In this document: positions 5,567 to 7,442 of the stretch, in pieces
Numbering within the stretch: the first letter of the stretch is position 1
Layout: each line of letters starts with the position of its first letter
Source: an uncultured Ilumatobacter sp.
Lineage (GTDB): Bacteria; Actinomycetota; Acidimicrobiia; Acidimicrobiales; Ilumatobacteraceae
DNA: 7,442 nt
Direction: 5' to 3'
Assembly (NCBI GenBank): GCA_938049325.1
Contig: CALICC010000013.1
Coordinates: 1-7,442, forward strand
The notes under the pieces: generated by a model
Seen by the model: the letters and a program-made list of their open reading frames with translations, nothing else
The model's database searches: none
Told to the model about the DNA's origin: nothing
Program-made: the position numbers and the translations under genes

Positions 5567-5767
5567 CAAGTCACCTGTTCGAAAGAGTGCGCAACGTGCG
5601 CCCGGAACGTCGTCAGCGCGTCGCCTGCGGGTGGCCGGACGCGTTCTACTTGGGGTTGTCTAGTCCGTTCGTCATCAAATCGCAACGCGAGCGACACACA
5701 GACGACATGCTTGTCATTTGCTCGGCATCTTTCGGAACCGACGTCGTGGAGGTGCAACCATGAGCAC
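5567..5767. promoter_or_regulatory. divergent intergenic region between the LysM gene and the lipoprotein gene
   Basis: About 200 bases separate the two divergent start codons, so both promoters should lie here. AGGTGA before the minus-strand ATG (5576-5571) and GGAGG on the plus strand (5748-5752) are clear ribosome-binding sites. No -35/-10 pair of convincing quality was found on either strand, and TTGTCA at 5711-5716 has no matching -10. No operator palindrome or riboswitch was recognised. Confidence 0.4.
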
Positions 5768-5771
5768 ATGA
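5760..5771 (+). other. possible three-codon leader ORF (Met-Ser-Thr-stop) overlapping the lipoprotein start
   Basis: ATG AGC ACA TGA at 5760-5771 sits seven bases after GGAGG (5748-5752), which is ideal spacing. Its TGA (5769-5771) overlaps the lipoprotein ATG (5768-5770) as ATGA. The lipoprotein ATG itself is 15 bases from the same GGAGG, longer than usual. Ribosomes could load on the mini-ORF and reinitiate on the lipoprotein. Chance, direct initiation despite the long spacing, or a one-base sequence error are alternatives. Confidence 0.3.
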
Positions 5772-6169
5772 CCAATCGTTTCGGCCTCCTTCTCGGCGTC
5801 GCACTCATCGCGATGAGCGGCTGTTCTTCCTCTGACGAGACAGAGTCGAGCGACCCGGTGGGGAGCGGTTCCGCGGCGACCGAGTCCGCGTCCCCATCAA
5901 CGTCTGCGTTCTGTGCGGTGATCGACGCCTTGCCGCAAGACACCTCCGAGGACTACGTCGGTTCCGCCGACCATCTCGCCGACACCGAGTCGCTGCTCAC
6001 GGTCGCGCCCGACGCCATCGTCGACGACCTCGGGCTCTTCCGCGACTACTTAGCATCGGGTGCGATCGACAGCGAGGCCGACCCCGAGTCAAACGTGGAA
6101 GAGAATTGGCCTGACGACGTCCGAGAAGCGGTGGCGAACATCCGCGAGCAGGTCGGCACCGACTGCTGA
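5768..6169 (+). CDS. small secreted lipoprotein of unknown function
   Basis: The 133-residue protein opens with MTNRFGLLLGVALIAMSGC, a lipoprotein signal peptide with lipobox M-S-G-Cys19. It should be lipid-modified and held on the outer face of the membrane. Residues 20-47 are a Ser/Glu/Ala-rich tether. The mature domain (48-133) is acidic and mostly helical in character: FCAVIDALPQ at its start, a DDLGLFRDYLASG segment, and VREAVANIREQVGTDC at the end. Cys49 and the last residue, Cys133, could form a disulfide linking the two ends. No enzymatic motif is seen and I do not recognise a family. Short lipoproteins of this 'FC...C' form are common in actinobacteria as orphan proteins. The start is ATG 5768; no earlier in-frame ATG or GTG lies near the ribosome-binding site. 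The propeller gene follows 70 bases downstream on the same strand and could be co-transcribed. Confidence 0.8.
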   Translation: MTNRFGLLLGVALIAMSGCSSSDETESSDPVGSGSAATESASPSTSAFCAVIDALPQDTSEDYVGSADHLADTESLLTVAPDAIVDDLGLFRDYLASGAIDSEADPESNVEENWPDDVREAVANIREQVGTDC

Positions 6170-6239
6170 AGCCGGACGTCGACCGCTGAACTAACGTCGC
6201 GCACGGCCTCGTTGAATGGGCCCAAGCGAGGGGCTTGTC

Positions 6240-7442
6240 ATGGATCGTCCGAATCACCGATTCCACCGACTCACAGCGGCGGTGTGTGTCACGGTCGCGC
6301 TGACCGCGGTGAGCGTCGCATCGGTTGCGGCCCACGACGTGCCCGCGGCCGATGGCGTCGTCTCCGTCGACCCTGCAGGGGTGCCCGGCCCCGACGCCAG
6401 CTCGAGCCCCTCGGTCTCGGGCGACGGCAACCTGGTGGCGTTCGTCTCCGACTCCGACGGCCTCGTCGCGGGCGACTCCGACGGACAGAGCGACATCTTC
6501 GTTCGAAACGTCGCCACCGGCGTCACCTCCATCGTCTCGATCACGTCCGGTGGGGGCAACTTCGGGCTTCCGGTTCGGAATCCGCACATCAGCGCCGATG
6601 GCACGGTGGTCGCCTTCGACGCACGCACCCCCGCTTCCGGAGTGCTCGGGGACTATTGGGAAGTGTGGACACATGACCTCACGACAGGGTTGACCACGCA
6701 GCGGACGTTCCCCTGCTGCGTCTGCTGCTCGGGTGACAATGCGGTCGCGGGCATCTCCGCCGACGGCACCCGAATCGTCGCGACGAGCAGTGAGATCAGC
6801 GGCGTGGTGAAGGTGATCGGCGGGCCGAGCCTGCCGATACCCGCGACCGAGTACCTCGACCCAGCGATCAGTGGCGATGGCAATCACGTGGCCGTCGCAA
6901 CCTTCGTCCAGGATCCCGTGTCGGGCAGCTACACGATCGACATCATCGTCATCGAACTGGCTACCGGGCTGCAGGAGAATGTGACCGTTGGGCTCGGCGG
7001 TGCGGACGCAAACGGTGACAGCGCTCGCCCTCGGCTGAACTTCGACGGCAGCATGGTCGTGTTCGACAGTGTGGCGACGAACCTCGTGGCCGGCGATGGC
7101 AACGGCGTGCGAGACGTGTTCGTGGCCGATCGCGCCGCGGGCACGATCAGTCGTGTCTCGGTCGACGCAGCAGGAGTCGAAGCGAACGCGTCGAGTTCGA
7201 CCGGGATGATCTCCGCATCCGGCAATGACGTTGCCTACCTGTCGACAGCGACGAATCTCGTTGCCAACGACACCAACGGTGTCGCCGATGTGTTCCATCA
7301 CAACACCGTCACCGGATGGACGGACCGAGCGTCGGTGACCGATGCCGGGGTCGAGACGAACGCAGCCGCGGCGAACCCCGAGATCTCCGCGGATGGCGAG
7401 ACGATCGTGTTTGACGCAAACGGCGCCACTGCGCTCAACCCG
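6240..7442 (+). CDS. secreted beta-propeller protein with PD40/TolB-like repeats (3' end outside window)
   Basis: An open frame of 401 codons runs from ATG 6240 to the window edge with no stop. GAGGGG (6228-6233) lies six bases before the start. Residues 1-31 look like a Sec signal peptide: RPNHRFHR, then a hydrophobic core, with cleavage likely after V-A-A (29-31). The rest is built of PD40-type blades. Seven 'S-x-D-G-x-x-V-A-F'-like strands begin near 60, 118, 173, 211, 267, 325 and 383. Asp-rich loops such as AGDSDGQSDIFV (77-88), AGDGNGVRDVFV (284-295) and ANDTNGVADVF (342-352) resemble calcium-binding Dx[DN]G turns. Units are about 50-60 residues long. Such propellers usually bind proteins or glycans; no catalytic residues are evident. 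A CCVCC cluster (159-163) in the third unit is unusual. The function is unknown, and C-terminal domains may lie beyond the window. Confidence 0.85.
   Translation, partial: MDRPNHRFHRLTAAVCVTVALTAVSVASVAAHDVPAADGVVSVDPAGVPGPDASSSPSVSGDGNLVAFVSDSDGLVAGDSDGQSDIFVRNVATGVTSIVSITSGGGNFGLPVRNPHISADGTVVAFDARTPASGVLGDYWEVWTHDLTTGLTTQRTFPCCVCCSGDNAVAGISADGTRIVATSSEISGVVKVIGGPSLPIPATEYLDPAISGDGNHVAVATFVQDPVSGSYTIDIIVIELATGLQENVTVGLGGADANGDSARPRLNFDGSMVVFDSVATNLVAGDGNGVRDVFVADRAAGTISRVSVDAAGVEANASSSTGMISASGNDVAYLSTATNLVANDTNGVADVFHHNTVTGWTDRASVTDAGVETNAAAANPEISADGETIVFDANGATALNP

Noticed and set aside
4584..5663. 359-codon plus-strand ORF rich in Ser, Val and Ala
   Set aside because: It is a mirror of the Ser/Thr/Asp-rich linker and N-terminus of the LysM protein. 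It resembles a low-complexity secreted protein but has no signal peptide or ribosome-binding site.
5093..5767. Long N-terminal extension of the lipoprotein frame
   Set aside because: The extension crosses the divergent intergenic region and the LysM gene in antisense, and would bury the lipoprotein signal peptide mid-protein.
5997..7301. 434-codon minus-strand ORF rich in His, Arg and Asp
   Set aside because: It is antisense to the lipoprotein 3' end and the propeller gene, whose signal peptide, ribosome-binding site and blade repeats are clear.

Overview
The window is about 7.4 kb of high-GC bacterial chromosome. The organism is probably a Gram-positive actinobacterium. Evidence: GTG starts, -10 boxes that end 5-6 bases before start codons (leaderless-type signals), a tRNA gene with no encoded CCA, a Cys-bracketed LysM domain on a Thr-rich linker, and a secreted PD40/TolB-type propeller with 'GDxNGxxDVF' loops. 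An Acidimicrobiia (Ilumatobacter-like) origin fits best, but this is pattern recognition and no search was run.

Layout. Bases 1-96 hold the 3' end of a plus-strand GNAT acetyltransferase. Bases 101-194 hold two tandem copies of a 47-bp hairpin-forming repeat, which fill the gap to the convergent minus-strand genes. Reading leftward from 3752, the minus strand encodes a membrane-anchored GGDEF diguanylate cyclase (3752-2205), a fold-type I PLP aminotransferase of the KAT/glutamine-methionine transaminase group (2164-962), and an omega-amidase of the nitrilase superfamily (965-186). The last two overlap by ATGA. Further right on the minus strand are a tRNA-Arg(ACG) gene (3951-3879) with a strong hairpin terminator, and a single-pass membrane protein with LysM and transglycosylase-like domains (5566-4055). 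From a divergent 200-bp intergenic region the plus strand encodes a small lipoprotein (5768-6169) and then a secreted beta-propeller protein (6240 to the window end, still open).

How the genes work together. The aminotransferase and omega-amidase form a recognisable metabolic pair. The transaminase uses glutamine (or a similar donor) to aminate a 2-oxo acid such as 2-oxo-4-methylthiobutanoate. The omega-amidase then hydrolyses the resulting 2-oxoglutaramate to 2-oxoglutarate and ammonia, which makes the step irreversible. The LysM/transglycosylase protein is a cell-wall enzyme. The lipoprotein and propeller are exported proteins of unknown role. The GGDEF protein should make c-di-GMP and has an intact RxxD inhibitory site.

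No phage, transposon, CRISPR, toxin-antitoxin or defence system is visible. No gene-free stretch exceeds 300 bases. The items most worth a second look are the tandem hairpin repeat that supplies the omega-amidase stop codon, a three-codon ORF (Met-Ser-Thr-stop) overlapping the lipoprotein start under the only good Shine-Dalgarno sequence, and a CCVCC cysteine cluster in the propeller.
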